From contig NZ_CP099993.1 in the NCBI RefSeq assembly GCF_024138125.1, positions 2,480,001 through 2,544,000 of the forward strand: a stretch of DNA of 64,000 nt, given 5' to 3'. Numbering within the stretch: the first letter of the stretch is position 1; each line of letters begins with the position of its first letter. The position numbers and the translations under genes are program-made. Positions 25,395-35,549 of this stretch are shown here, piece by piece. The notes under the pieces are model-generated. The model was not told where the DNA came from. It saw nothing but the letters and a program-made list of their open reading frames with translations, and made no database searches. Source of the DNA: Halorussus salilacus (GTDB taxonomy: Archaea; Halobacteriota; Halobacteria; Halobacteriales; Haladaptataceae).

Positions 25395-26039
25395 ATGAGC
25401 GTCATCGCGGAGTTGGCGGTCCCCGTCGATGACTTCCCCCTCGGGCGGGCGCTGGCGGCGACCCCGGAGATGCGGGTCGAACTGGAGCGGATCGTTCCGA
25501 CCGGAAACGGCGTCCTGCCGTTCTTCTGGGTGTGGGGAGACGACGTGGACGCGTTCGTCGAATCGGTCCGGGACAACCCCGGCATCGACCGGCTCACCGT
25601 CCTCGACCGGGTGGACGGCGGCGCGCTCGTCCAGGCGGTCTGGACCGACGAACCGGGCCTGATAGGCGGCATCCTCGCGTCGGAGGCCACCCTGCTGGAG
25701 GTGCGACGACGGGACGGCGTCTGGCTGTTCCGGCTCCGGTCGCCCGACCACGAGGCGGTCGCCGGGCTCCAGCGCTACTGCGCCGACCACGGCGTCGACC
25801 TCCGGCTGAACTGGATTCACACCCTCTCGGAGTTCGAGGCGGGCGAGCAGTACGGCCTGACCGACGACCAGCGCCGGACGCTACTGGCGGCGTTCGAGGC
25901 GGGCTACTTCGACGACCCGCGGGGGACGACCCTCGAAGAACTGGCCGACGAGTTCGAGGTCTCGCCCCGGGCGGTCTCCAAGCGCCTCCGTCGCGGACTC
26001 AGAAATCTGGTCGATTCCGCGCTCGTCGGCGAGCGGTGA
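25395..26039 (+). CDS. Bat-like transcription regulator with HTH_10 domain
   Basis: 214 residues from ATG 25395. The C-terminal 'LTDDQRRTLLAAFEAGYFD' plus 'RGTTLEELADEFEVSPRAVSKRL' is the bacterio-opsin-activator (Bat/HTH_10) DNA-binding domain of haloarchaeal regulators. The N-terminal ~150 residues form the usual associated ligand/sensor domain, without PAS or GAF motifs that I can see. It probably controls nearby or distant genes; targets unknown. The divergent E1-alpha gene may be one (inference). Confidence 0.88.
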   Translation: MSVIAELAVPVDDFPLGRALAATPEMRVELERIVPTGNGVLPFFWVWGDDVDAFVESVRDNPGIDRLTVLDRVDGGALVQAVWTDEPGLIGGILASEATLLEVRRRDGVWLFRLRSPDHEAVAGLQRYCADHGVDLRLNWIHTLSEFEAGEQYGLTDDQRRTLLAAFEAGYFDDPRGTTLEELADEFEVSPRAVSKRLRRGLRNLVDSALVGER

Positions 26040-26068
26040 AACGACGGGATTTTCGGCTGGTGGGCGCG

Positions 26069-26389
26069 CTACTCGGAGGCGTCTCCGGCGTCCTCGAAGC
26101 CGCTTCCGTACGTCTCGACGACCTCCGTGACGGTGACCTCGTACGCGTCGTACCACTCCGTCCAGCGGTTCTTCGCCGCGCGATGCTTCGAGTCCTCGGC
26201 GAACGAATCGAGCGCGTCGAGCGTCTCCCACCGGTAGATGACGAGGACCTCGTCGCTGTCCGGGTCGTTCCACGTGTGCTTTCCGAGATACCCGTCGGTC
26301 GATTCGGCGGTGGCCTCGATGGCGTCGTTCAGGTCGTGGAACTCCTCGTCGTACTCCCCCGGGTCGAGCCGAAACGTGACGAGATACAT
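26069..26389 (-). CDS. ABM-type (antibiotic biosynthesis monooxygenase) small protein
   Basis: 106 residues from ATG 26389 (MYLVTFRLDPGEYDEEFHDL); a GTG three codons earlier (26398) is an alternative, and GGATAGG just before ATG could be its Shine-Dalgarno. The ferredoxin-like alpha/beta pattern, with 'GYLGKHTWNDPDSDEVLVIYRWETLDALDSFAED', matches ABM/EthD-type dimeric proteins. Substrate unknown; many members are heme-degrading or simply of unknown role. It is convergent with the Bat-like gene. Confidence 0.72.
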   Translation of the reverse strand: MYLVTFRLDPGEYDEEFHDLNDAIEATAESTDGYLGKHTWNDPDSDEVLVIYRWETLDALDSFAEDSKHRAAKNRWTEWYDAYEVTVTEVVETYGSGFEDAGDASE

Positions 26390-26566
26390 CCTATCCACTC
26401 ACTCGCGCCGACGCTCAAGACGGTTCCCATCCGCGGGCGGCAGGCTCCCGATGGACCGGCCCATATAAACCCGTTCACCAGCGAACCGTCGGTAGTACCC
26501 CGGTCGGGACCGAACCTCGGGCGAGGACTTCGTCCGGGGCGTTCGTGCTCCGGTAGCACGCCATCC

Positions 26567-26860
26567 ATGATAGAGAAGAGATCTACAGTTTCGAGCAACG
26601 AGACACGACAATACGAGGTCGAGAGCGGAGCGCGGGTGAGCGAGACGGTGGTCGAAGCCGTCTCGGCCGCCTCGAACCTCGACCCCGCCGCGATGGACCC
26701 GCTCGCCGAGTCCGTGGACCCCGACGCGCTCGATGCACTGTTCGCCGACCGATACGACGGGACGCCCCGTCTCGGAGGTGTCGTGCGGTTCTCCTTCTCC
26801 GGATACGACGTGACCGTGACCGACGGCCGACTCGTCTCGGTATCTAGCGCGACCCAGTAG
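26567..26860 (+). CDS. HalOD1 output-domain protein
   Basis: 97 residues. The segment 'SETVVEAVSAASNLDPAAMDPLAESVDPDALDALF' followed by 'RFSFSGYDVTVTDGRLVSV' matches the HalOD1 domain found in haloarchaea, alone or at the end of signalling proteins. The function is unknown; a role as a signal output module is suggested from fusions. Starts ATG 26567, which follows a GC-poor spacer. Confidence 0.82.
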   Translation: MIEKRSTVSSNETRQYEVESGARVSETVVEAVSAASNLDPAAMDPLAESVDPDALDALFADRYDGTPRLGGVVRFSFSGYDVTVTDGRLVSVSSATQ

Positions 26861-26933
26861 TACGGCACCGCGCCGCGCTCGGTCGCCCGCCGGTTCCCCA
26901 ACGGTTATCGCCTCTCCCCCGCACACCTCGCGT

Positions 26934-28466
26934 ATGACAGCGGTTGCCGACCTCGTACTCACGAACGCGCAAGTCCACACGCTCGACGAGTCCGACGCCA
27001 CCGCGGAGGCGGTCGCGGTCCGGGACGGCGATATCGTCCGGGTCGACGACGCCTACGAAGTCGACTTCCTGGCGGGCGTCGAGACCGAGGTCCTCGACCT
27101 CGGCGGGCGGGTCGTCCTCCCGGGGTTCGTCGACGCCCACACCCACCTCCAGCACCTCGGGCGGTCGCTGGTCCACGCCGACCTCTCGGCGGCCGATTCG
27201 CCCGGCGACTGCACCGACCTGCTGGCCGACGCCGCCGAGGGCGACCGCGAGTGGATACTCGGGTTCGGCTACGACGAGAGCTCGTGGGACGACGCTCGAT
27301 ACCTCACCCGAGAGGACCTCGACGCGGTCTCCGAGGAGCACCCGGTCGCGGCGTTCCGCGAGGACATGCACATCGCGGCGGTCAACTCCGCGGCGCTCGA
27401 CCGGTACGTCGACGAGATGCCCGACGGCGACGTGAAGACGGACGGCGGCGAACCGACCGGCGTCATCGTCGAGGAGGCGGTGGACGTGATCTACGACGCC
27501 ATCGAACCCGACGCCGAGGAGATGCGCGAACTCCTCGACGCCGCCCAGCGCGAGGCCCACCGGAAGGGCGTCACCGGCGTCCACGACATGGTCCGCCAGT
27601 CGCGCGCGCCCGAGGTCTACCGCCAGATGGAACTCGACGGCGACCTCGAACTCCGGGTCCGAATCAACTACTGGTCGGACCACCTCGACGCCCTGACGGA
27701 GGTCGGCCTCCGGACCGACCACGGGAGCGAGTTCGTGCGGATGGGCGGCGTCAAGACCTTCACCGACGGGAGCTTCGGCGGTCGGACCGCGAAGCTCTCG
27801 GAACCCTACGCCGACGCCGAGGGCGAGACGGGCCAGTGGGTGGTCGACCCCGAGGAACTCCGCGAGTTCGTCGCCGAGGCCGACGGTGCCGGATTCCAGG
27901 TCACCGCCCACGCCATCGGCGACGAGGCGGTCCGCGAAGTACTGGCGGCCTACGCCGGCACCGACGACCCCGGAGCGGCGCGCCACCGCGTCGAACACGC
28001 CGAACTCGCCGACGACGAGGCGGTCGAGCGGTTCGCCGAGTCGGGCGTCGTGGCGTCGGTCCAGCCCAACTTCCTCAAGTGGGCCCGCGAGGGCGGCCTC
28101 TACGACGACCGAATCGGTAGCGAGCGCCGCGAGCGGTCGAACCGATTCGCCGACCTGCTGGAGGCGGGCGCGCCCCTCGCGTTCGGGAGCGACTGCATGC
28201 CGCTGGACCCCCTGTTCGGCGTCCACCAGACGGTCAACGCGCCCGAACCCCGCCAGCGCCTCTCGGTCACCGACGCGCTCCGGGCCTACACCCGCGGGGC
28301 GGCCTACGCGGGCTCCGACGAGGACCGCCTCGGCACCGTCGAGACCGGCAAGAAGGCTGACTTCACGGTGCTGGAGCGGTCGCCGTGGGACCACTCCGAC
28401 GACATCGAGAACATCGACGTTGCGATGACCGTCGTCGACGGCGACGTGGTGTACGACAATAGATAG
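26934..28466 (+). CDS. Amidohydrolase (YtcJ/LAF3-type)
   Basis: 510 residues. Metal site 'VDAHTHLQH' at about residues 65-73, 'TAHAIGDEAVREVLAAY', 'RHRVEHAE', and 'GSDCMPLDPLFGVH' are the conserved features of the YtcJ branch of the amidohydrolase superfamily, and 'FTDGSFGGRTA' is its signature. It likely hydrolyses a C-N bond in an amide or N-acyl compound; substrate unknown. The gene stands alone. Typical length for the family is ~520-550. Confidence 0.9.
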   Translation: MTAVADLVLTNAQVHTLDESDATAEAVAVRDGDIVRVDDAYEVDFLAGVETEVLDLGGRVVLPGFVDAHTHLQHLGRSLVHADLSAADSPGDCTDLLADAAEGDREWILGFGYDESSWDDARYLTREDLDAVSEEHPVAAFREDMHIAAVNSAALDRYVDEMPDGDVKTDGGEPTGVIVEEAVDVIYDAIEPDAEEMRELLDAAQREAHRKGVTGVHDMVRQSRAPEVYRQMELDGDLELRVRINYWSDHLDALTEVGLRTDHGSEFVRMGGVKTFTDGSFGGRTAKLSEPYADAEGETGQWVVDPEELREFVAEADGAGFQVTAHAIGDEAVREVLAAYAGTDDPGAARHRVEHAELADDEAVERFAESGVVASVQPNFLKWAREGGLYDDRIGSERRERSNRFADLLEAGAPLAFGSDCMPLDPLFGVHQTVNAPEPRQRLSVTDALRAYTRGAAYAGSDEDRLGTVETGKKADFTVLERSPWDHSDDIENIDVAMTVVDGDVVYDNR

Positions 28467-28547
28467 CCGTGTGAGACCTGCCGTCTAAATTCTGCGTGGC
28501 TCACTATCAGACGCGTCCGGTTCCGTCAATTCTCTTCGGTTCAGAAG

Positions 28548-28697
28548 CTACGAGTCTTCGTCACTGGATTCACCGCTCTTGTTTATCCTGAGCGTCCGGT
28601 ATCGGGTCCCGTCTTCACTTGTGGCATCCGCTTCGGAAACCGATTTATCCCCGGGACTCGACTTATCTCCGGAACTCGACTCGGCGGTGTCTGTCAT
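28548..28697 (-). CDS. 49-aa acidic ORF in the low-GC island
   Basis: ATG 28697 to TAG 28548-28550; a Ser/Asp/Glu-rich peptide with no membrane segment. It starts nine bases after the stop of the four-helix membrane protein gene on the same strand, and may be translated from the same transcript. It has no recognised homologue; codon use is like the island rather than the flanks. It could be a chance frame. Confidence 0.35.
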   Translation of the reverse strand: MTDTAESSSGDKSSPGDKSVSEADATSEDGTRYRTLRINKSGESSDEDS

Positions 28698-28706
28698 TGC
28701 CGTAAT

Positions 28707-29369
28707 CTATGGTCGCGAGAGGGTTAAATACTTCCCCGTTAAGATGTACCACGCAACGGCAACTGCAAGTAGCGTTGTCCCGACGAGACCTGCCCAGTCC
28801 ACCTGTTTCGTGAAATCGCCGAGATGGAGTATGCCAGCAGTAGACAGAAAGAGGACGCCGACGAGTAGAAAATAGAGTGTTCGGCGGAAACGCCGCGAAT
28901 TCACTTCTATTACTCGCTTGTTTTCCTCTATTATCTCGCCGTACGACCCAAGGACGCGCTGAACATGAGTGCGGAAATCGGTTTCATCGGATTCGCTGAG
29001 ATAGTACCCGACTGTGTAATCGAGTCCGACCCGAAATCTGCTACTGAGGTACGTCACAATCGCGGCACCCATAGCGACCAACAGACTGAGGATTCCAAGC
29101 GTGAACGCGATTTCGGTCGGAACCGTTGTAGTACTGATCTCGATTCCATCTAGATTCGAGACGAGTGACAGAACTGAAAACACGAGTCCGACGAGAATAC
29201 CAACCAATCGAGTGATATGCTCTGCTTTATTATCGATACCATTTATTATCGATATTTGAGTATCTATCGCCCGTTCCAGTCGGTCCGCGGCGTCGAGATA
29301 CGGGTCCGACTCATCCGGCTCACTGGTCGGTTCTGGACGTCCATCAGAGTCGCTCGTCACTTCTATCAC
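28707..29369 (-). CDS. Four-helix membrane protein of unknown function (low-GC island)
   Basis: 220 residues. N-terminal acidic tail (1-25), a helical stretch 'DAADRLERAIDTQISIINGI', then the motif 'DNKAEHITRLVGILVGLVFSV' leading into TM1, TM2 near residues 88-108, a polar cytosolic helical region (115-155), then TM3 and TM4 at ~163-215. The 'D-x-KA' motif before TM1 recalls two-plus-two-helix membrane proteins of the Pycsar-effector/SLATT type, but no specific family can be claimed. Many codons end in A/T, unlike neighbouring genes, so it is probably acquired. Confidence 0.65.
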   Translation of the reverse strand: MIEVTSDSDGRPEPTSEPDESDPYLDAADRLERAIDTQISIINGIDNKAEHITRLVGILVGLVFSVLSLVSNLDGIEISTTTVPTEIAFTLGILSLLVAMGAAIVTYLSSRFRVGLDYTVGYYLSESDETDFRTHVQRVLGSYGEIIEENKRVIEVNSRRFRRTLYFLLVGVLFLSTAGILHLGDFTKQVDWAGLVGTTLLAVAVAWYILTGKYLTLSRP

Positions 29370-29639
29370 TACAACGGAAGGAGTAGGTGTTCTTGAAAGT
29401 GACTATTCTTAGGTATTTACACTGCCTCATAATTACTGGCTTGTACCTCCGTGCTATCACTCGTTGCTCGTGAATCTGTTATCCTGAACGGTCGGAATCG
29501 GCCGGGGAGGGCCGAGGAATCTCTCGACTTCGTACACGGATGGACATCGACCCCAGAAACCAATTCACTAGCGGCCTATGAAGAGAAAATATTTTCAATA
29601 CCGGATACCGACGGCTAGAACAATCGAAGGTGGCAATTC

Positions 29640-30773
29640 GTGCCAAAAATGGAAACAGCCGACATCGAGACCGACCTCAGCCTCTTCAAGTACGATAATC
29701 TGGAGCAGTTGCCCGACGCCTACCGGGACCTCGACGAGGCCGAGCGCGCCGACCGAATCGCGGCTGCGAAGGCCGAGTTGGGCGACGACCTCGTGATACT
29801 GGGACACAACTACCAGCGGCGGGAGATAGTCGAGCACGCCGACTTCGTGGGCGACTCATACCAGTTGAGCGTCGAGGCCGCCGAGGCCGACGCGCCATTC
29901 GTCGTCTTCGGCGGCGTGACGTTCATGGCCGAGTCGGCCGACATCATCACCGACGACGACCAGACCGTGGTACTGCCCTCGATGGAGGCGTCGTGTCCGA
30001 TGGCGGGGATGGCCGAGGCCCTGCAGGTCGACGCCGCGTGGGCCGAGATAACCGCGGCCGCGCCCGGCGCCGACATCGTCCCGGTCACGTACATGAACTC
30101 CTACGCCGACCTGAAGGCCTTCTGCGCCGAGCAGGGCGGCGCGGTCTGCACGTCCTCGAACGCCCACGACGTGTTCGAGTGGGCGCTCGACCGGGGTGAC
30201 AAGGTCCTGTTCCTCCCCGATAAGCACCTCGGGGAGAACACCGCCCACCGGCTCGGGATGGCCGACGAAATCGCCGAGTGGGACCCGTGGGACCCCGAGG
30301 GCAAGGACGCCGAGGAGGTCGCCGACAGCGACATCATTCTGTGGGACGGCTACTGTCAGGTCCACGAGCGGTTCCGCGCCGACCACGTCGCCGAGATTCG
30401 CGAGACGTACGACGACGCGAACGTCATCGTCCACCCCGAGTGCCGCCGGGAGGTCGTGGAAGCCGCCGACGTGGCCGGGAGCACCGCGACCATCTGCGAG
30501 ACGGTGGCCGACGCCGACCCCGGCGAGACGTGGGCAATCGGCACCGAAATCCACCTCACGAACCACCTCCAGCGGTGGCACCCCGAGGTGAACGTCGTGG
30601 CCCTCTGCGGCGACGCGTGCATGGACTGCAACGCGATGCGCCAGATCGACCCGAACTACCTGACGTGGGTGCTCGAAGAACTGGTCGCGGGCCGAGAGCG
30701 GAACGTCATCGAGGTGCCGCCCCGCGAGGCCGAACTCGCGAGCGTGGCGATGGAGCGGATGCTGGAGATATGA
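29640..30773 (+). CDS. nadA: Quinolinate synthase
   Basis: 377 residues, condenses iminoaspartate with dihydroxyacetone phosphate to quinolinate, using a 4Fe-4S cluster. Conserved 'ILGHNYQRREI', 'ASCPMAGMAE', 'VTYMNSYADLKAFCAEQGG', 'HPECRREV' and 'CGDACMDCNAM' supply the cluster cysteines. The GTG at 29640 is chosen because GAAGGTGG lies 6-13 bases upstream; the ATG at 29649 is the alternative. First gene of the nadABC operon: nadB overlaps its stop by four bases. Confidence 0.95.
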   Translation: MPKMETADIETDLSLFKYDNLEQLPDAYRDLDEAERADRIAAAKAELGDDLVILGHNYQRREIVEHADFVGDSYQLSVEAAEADAPFVVFGGVTFMAESADIITDDDQTVVLPSMEASCPMAGMAEALQVDAAWAEITAAAPGADIVPVTYMNSYADLKAFCAEQGGAVCTSSNAHDVFEWALDRGDKVLFLPDKHLGENTAHRLGMADEIAEWDPWDPEGKDAEEVADSDIILWDGYCQVHERFRADHVAEIRETYDDANVIVHPECRREVVEAADVAGSTATICETVADADPGETWAIGTEIHLTNHLQRWHPEVNVVALCGDACMDCNAMRQIDPNYLTWVLEELVAGRERNVIEVPPREAELASVAMERMLEI

Positions 30774-32326
30774 CCGCGAGTGACTCGTCCCCCGACCCGA
30801 CCGAGACCGACGTGCTGGTCGTCGGGAGCGGCATCGCCGGGTGTGCGGCCGCGCTCGCGGCCGCACGCGAGGGCGCGGACGTGCTAGTCGTCACGAAAGC
30901 GACCCGGCCAGAGGAGACGACCTCCCACTGGGCGCAGGGCGGAATCGCCACCGCGCGCTCGGACCCCGAGTCGTTCGCGGCGGACGTGCTGGCCGCGAGC
31001 GCCGACACCGCCGACCCCGACGCGGTCGAGGTGCTGGTCGGGAACGCCCGCGAGGCGGTCGAGGACGTGCTGGTCGAGACCCTCGACGTGCCCTTCGACC
31101 GCGCTGGCGACGAGAACGCGGGCGAGGCCGACTTCGACTACGGTCGGGAGGCCGCCCATTCGAAACCGCGAATCCTCCACGTCGACGCCAGCACCGGCGA
31201 GCACGTCCTCGGACCCTTCTTGGCCCACCTCGGCGACCGCGAGCGCGTGACGATTCGGGAGGACACCGCCGCGCTCGACCTGCTGACCCACGAGGGGCGA
31301 GTCCACGGCGCGGTCGTCGAGCGGGACGGCGAGACGGACGCGATTTTCGCGGGGTCGACCGTCCTCGCCACCGGGGGTATCGGCGCGCTCTACGGCACCT
31401 CCACCAACCCCGACACCGCGACCGGGGACGGCATCGCCATGGCCGCCCTCGCGGGCGCGACCGTCGAGGATATGGCCTACGTCCAGTTCCACCCCACGGC
31501 CTACGCGGGCGACGAGCCCTTCCTCGTGAGCGAGGCGGTCCGGGGCGAGGGCGCGGTCCTGCGCAACGCCGAGGGCGAGCGGTTCATGCCCGACTACCAC
31601 GACGACGCCGAACTCGCCCCGCGGGACGTGGTCGCGCGGGCGGTCGCCGACGAGCGCGAGGCGACCGGCCGGGTCGTGCTGGACGTCTCGCCCCTCGACT
31701 TCGCCGGGGAGTTCCCGGACCTCGCAGGGAAATGCGAGGCCCGCGGCGTCGACTGGCGAGAGGGGATTCCGGTCGAACCCAGCGAGCACTTCCTCTGTGG
31801 CGGGATTTCGGTCGACGACCGGGGCCGGACCGACCTCGACCGGCTGTTCGCGGTGGGCGAGTGCGCCCGGACCGGCGTCCACGGCGCGAATCGCCTCGCC
31901 TCCACGAGCCTGCTGGAGGGGCTGGTCTGGGGCCTGCGCGCCGGGGCGTCGGCCGCCGAGGCGGCGGCCACGGGCCTCGACCACGAGCGCGTCGAAATCC
32001 CGGACCTCCGGGACAGCGACCCCGCCCTGCCCGACCGCTTCGCCGACGAGAAGTTCGCCCGACTGCGCCGTGTGATGGACGAAAACGTCGGGATTCGTCG
32101 GACGCCCGAGGACCTCCGGCGCGCGACCGCGGCCCTCCGGCGGCTCAAGGGCGAGGTCGACGCCTACACGCGGACCCGGACGAGCCGGAGCCTCTACGAG
32201 CTCCGGAGCGCCAGCGTGGTCGCCCTGCTGGTCGTCCGGTCGGCGATGGACGCAGAGCCGGTGGGCTGTCACGCGCTCGCAACCGAAGACGAGTCCGAAG
32301 GGGTGTCAGCGAATGCGAGCGACTGA
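30770..32326 (+). CDS. nadB: L-aspartate oxidase
   Basis: 518 residues, FAD flavoprotein that makes iminoaspartate, the NadA substrate. FAD motif 'VVGSGIAGCAAALAAAR' near residues 17-33, 'SHWAQGGIATA', 'ATGGIGALYGTSTNP', 'YVQFHPTAYAG' and the signature 'HGANRLASTSLLEGLVWG' are present. ATG 30770 overlaps the nadA stop. The C-terminal helical part is shorter than in E. coli. The final 14 bases overlap nadC. Confidence 0.95.
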   Translation: MTASDSSPDPTETDVLVVGSGIAGCAAALAAAREGADVLVVTKATRPEETTSHWAQGGIATARSDPESFAADVLAASADTADPDAVEVLVGNAREAVEDVLVETLDVPFDRAGDENAGEADFDYGREAAHSKPRILHVDASTGEHVLGPFLAHLGDRERVTIREDTAALDLLTHEGRVHGAVVERDGETDAIFAGSTVLATGGIGALYGTSTNPDTATGDGIAMAALAGATVEDMAYVQFHPTAYAGDEPFLVSEAVRGEGAVLRNAEGERFMPDYHDDAELAPRDVVARAVADEREATGRVVLDVSPLDFAGEFPDLAGKCEARGVDWREGIPVEPSEHFLCGGISVDDRGRTDLDRLFAVGECARTGVHGANRLASTSLLEGLVWGLRAGASAAEAAATGLDHERVEIPDLRDSDPALPDRFADEKFARLRRVMDENVGIRRTPEDLRRATAALRRLKGEVDAYTRTRTSRSLYELRSASVVALLVVRSAMDAEPVGCHALATEDESEGVSANASD

Positions 32327-33125
32327 CCGGCAGGTCGAGGCGTGGCTGCGGGAGGACGTGGGCCACCGCGACGTGACCAACCTCGTGCCGGGCGAGACGA
32401 CCGGCCGCCTCGTCGCGAAGGAGGCGGGCGTGGCGGCGGGACTCGACGCCGCGAAGGCGGTCTTCGAGTACCTCGACGTGGCGGTCGAGACGCTCGCCGA
32501 CGCGGGCGACCGAATCGCGCCGGGCGACGCGGTGCTGGCAGTCGAGGGGCCCGCCGAATCGGTCCTCCGGGGCGAGCGCGTCGCGGTCAATATCGCGGGC
32601 CACGCCTCGGGGGTGGCGACGAAGACCCGGCGGGCTGTCGAGGCGGCCCGCGAGGTCAGCGACGCTGTCGAGATCGCCGCCACGCGCAAGACCACGCCCG
32701 GTCTGCGAGGAGTGGAGAAGCGCGCCGTCGCGGCTGGCGGCGGGGACACCCACCGGCTCACCCTCTCGGGGATGGTGATGGTCAAGGACAACCACGTCGC
32801 CGAGATGGGCCTGGAGGCGGCGGTCCGGCGCTTCCGCGAGCAGAAGTCGTTCGCCACGAAACTGGAGGTCGAGGTCGAGTCGCCCGCCGACGCCCCGCGG
32901 GCCGCCGAGGCCGGGGCCGACATCGTGCTGTTAGATAACATGCCCCCCGCGGAAGTCCGCGAGGGCGTCGAACGCCTCCCGGAGGGGGTGCTGGCGGAGG
33001 CCAGCGGGGGAATCGGGATTGCTGACGTGTCCGACTACGCGGCGACCGGCGTCGACGTGGTCTCGATGGGGTCGCTGACCCACTCCGCGCCGAGTCTGGA
33101 CCTGTCGTTCCGGACCGGGGAGTAG
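32313..33125 (+). CDS. nadC: Nicotinate-nucleotide pyrophosphorylase (carboxylating)
   Basis: 270 residues, converts quinolinate and PRPP to nicotinate mononucleotide. Substrate motifs 'RKTTPGLRGVEKRAVAAGGG' and 'VMVKDNHVA' are intact, followed by the 'EVESPADAPRAAEAGADIVLLDNM' barrel segment. The start is 14 bases inside nadB, so translation is coupled. Third step of the NAD de novo operon. Confidence 0.95.
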   Translation: MRATDRQVEAWLREDVGHRDVTNLVPGETTGRLVAKEAGVAAGLDAAKAVFEYLDVAVETLADAGDRIAPGDAVLAVEGPAESVLRGERVAVNIAGHASGVATKTRRAVEAAREVSDAVEIAATRKTTPGLRGVEKRAVAAGGGDTHRLTLSGMVMVKDNHVAEMGLEAAVRRFREQKSFATKLEVEVESPADAPRAAEAGADIVLLDNMPPAEVREGVERLPEGVLAEASGGIGIADVSDYAATGVDVVSMGSLTHSAPSLDLSFRTGE

Positions 33126-33167
33126 GCCCTCCGGGGCGTTCCGCGAGCGTCGGTCGGCCGTCTCGTC

Positions 33168-33202
33168 GGGGACGCGAGCGCTCGCCGAGCGCTCGCGTCC
33201 CC
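33168..33202. terminator. 15-bp hairpin between nadC and gpmI
   Basis: Arms 33168-33182 and 33188-33202, loop CGCCG. It lies between the ends of two convergent genes and can serve both strands as a 3' end. Confidence 0.6.
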
Positions 33203-33281
33203 CCGCGAGAAGGGACGGGAAGGGGCCTCGCGACGAGCGCGAGGATTCCGCTCGCGGCCGTCAGAATCGGCCGCGACCGAG

Positions 33282-34811
<1,530 letters not shown>

Positions 34812-34972
34812 GGGTGGACCGTGGACGCCTCGGCGTAACTACCCTTCGGCTTGGTGCTACGTAGAGACTGTGTAGATTCGAGTTCCGTGAGTCGAGTAGC
34901 CGCGATGTAGACACCGAAAGCCCCCGGCCGCTCGCTACGAACCGTTGGGGCAGACGGAACGACGACCAGTTA

Positions 34973-35091
34973 GAAAGCCCCCGGCCGCTCGCGGTCGCTC
35001 AGCGACATATCGCCGCAAACCGCGCGGCGATAGAGGTCGCTGAGGCGACTAAACTGAACGCGAGCGACCGGCCCCTTTCAGTCCCGCCCGC
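34973..35091 (+). repeat. Dispersed hairpin element, copy A1
   Basis: Starts GAAAGCCCCCGGCCGCTCGC and ends CGGCCCCTTTCAGTCCCGCC-like. Between them a long hairpin: CTCAGCGAC and ATATCGCCGC pair with GCGGCGATAG and GTCGCTGAG (about 34998-35045). Copy C at 49531-49712 has the same ends and a hairpin in the same place but with different bases. Copies at 35261-35395 and 48150-48226 are in inverse orientation. Confidence 0.85.
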
Positions 35092-35126
35092 GGTTGATTG
35101 GTCCGCTGGCAGACCTCCGGTGGGAA

Positions 35127-35250
35127 CATCCCGGCGCGCGCTGGTGCGGGCCGTGGTTTGGCCCGCACCAAGGCGCGCGAGGGACGAGCATCACAGCGAC
35201 CGAAGGGAGCGAGAAGCGCAGTCGGTTGGGGAGGATGTGGCCTGCGGTTG
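35127..35250 (+). repeat. Dispersed element core, copy A (possible structured RNA)
   Basis: Begins CATCCCGGCGCGCGC, then a hairpin (35143-35152 with 35160-35169, loop of seven), then GCGCGAGGGACGAGCATC, and ends ... CGGTTGGGGAGGATGTGG. The second copy is at 48003-48120. The flanks are alike but the hairpin bases differ while still pairing, as expected of a conserved structure. Confidence 0.75.
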
Positions 35251-35260
35251 CGGTGCTGTC

Positions 35261-35395
35261 GGCCGGACTGAAAGGGGCCGCCCGCTCGCGGCCGAAGGCC
35301 ATGGTCGTCTGCGCGGGCCAGTATCTCCGCGGCGGGCGGTGCGGAGAGCCGCGGAGATATCCCGCGTCAGCGACCGCGAGCGGGCGGGGGCTTTC
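35261..35395 (-). repeat. Dispersed hairpin element, copy A2 (inverted)
   Basis: Read on the minus strand it begins GAAAGCCCCCGCCCGCTCGC and ends GGCCCCTTTCAGTCC. The interior has its own hairpin (GTATCTCCGCGG with CCGCGGAGATAT, about 35321-35362). It mirrors copy A1, making a large inverted repeat around the core unit. Confidence 0.8.
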
Positions 35396-35549
35396 TGGGC
35401 GTTCTCGGTTTTGAAAGTCGTAGTTCGTAGCGAGCGAGCGGGGGCTTTCTGGGCGTTCGCTTCAGAGGACTCCGAACCGACGACGAGACTCCGACCACCC
35501 TCGCGCCGAACCCGACCCTTTTTCCGGACCTCACGCGAACCCCTCGCGC

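Larger units (their letters stand above)
28467..29639. other. Low-GC island between amidohydrolase and nadA
   Basis: About 1.17 kb in which A/T is far more frequent than in the flanks. Holds the membrane-protein gene and the 49-aa ORF (both minus). The last 270 bases (29370-29639) have no gene; they include the nadA Shine-Dalgarno (GAAGGTGG, 29626-29633). No integrase, tRNA or terminal repeat is seen at the edges. Confidence 0.75.
34812..35549. other. Gene-free block of nested inverted repeats
   Basis: 738 bases with no credible gene. From outside inward: GAAAGCCCCCGGCCGCTCGC-type arms at 34916-34942 and their inverse ending at ~35450; hairpin element copies at 34973-35091 and inverted at 35261-35395; and a core unit (35127-35250) with a ten-base hairpin. 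The same parts recur at 48.0 and 49.5 kb. Open frames here result from GC-rich sequence and are not supported. Confidence 0.75.

Noticed and set aside
28579-28875. 98-aa plus-strand ORF in the low-GC island
   Set aside because: It overlaps antisense to the membrane gene and the 49-aa ORF; no conservation or start signal.
35094-35414. Open frames inside the inverted-repeat block
   Set aside because: They follow the repeat arms and do not persist in the other copies of the element.
34812-35549. Insertion sequence
   Set aside because: Inverted arms exist but there is no transposase frame and I see no target-site duplication.
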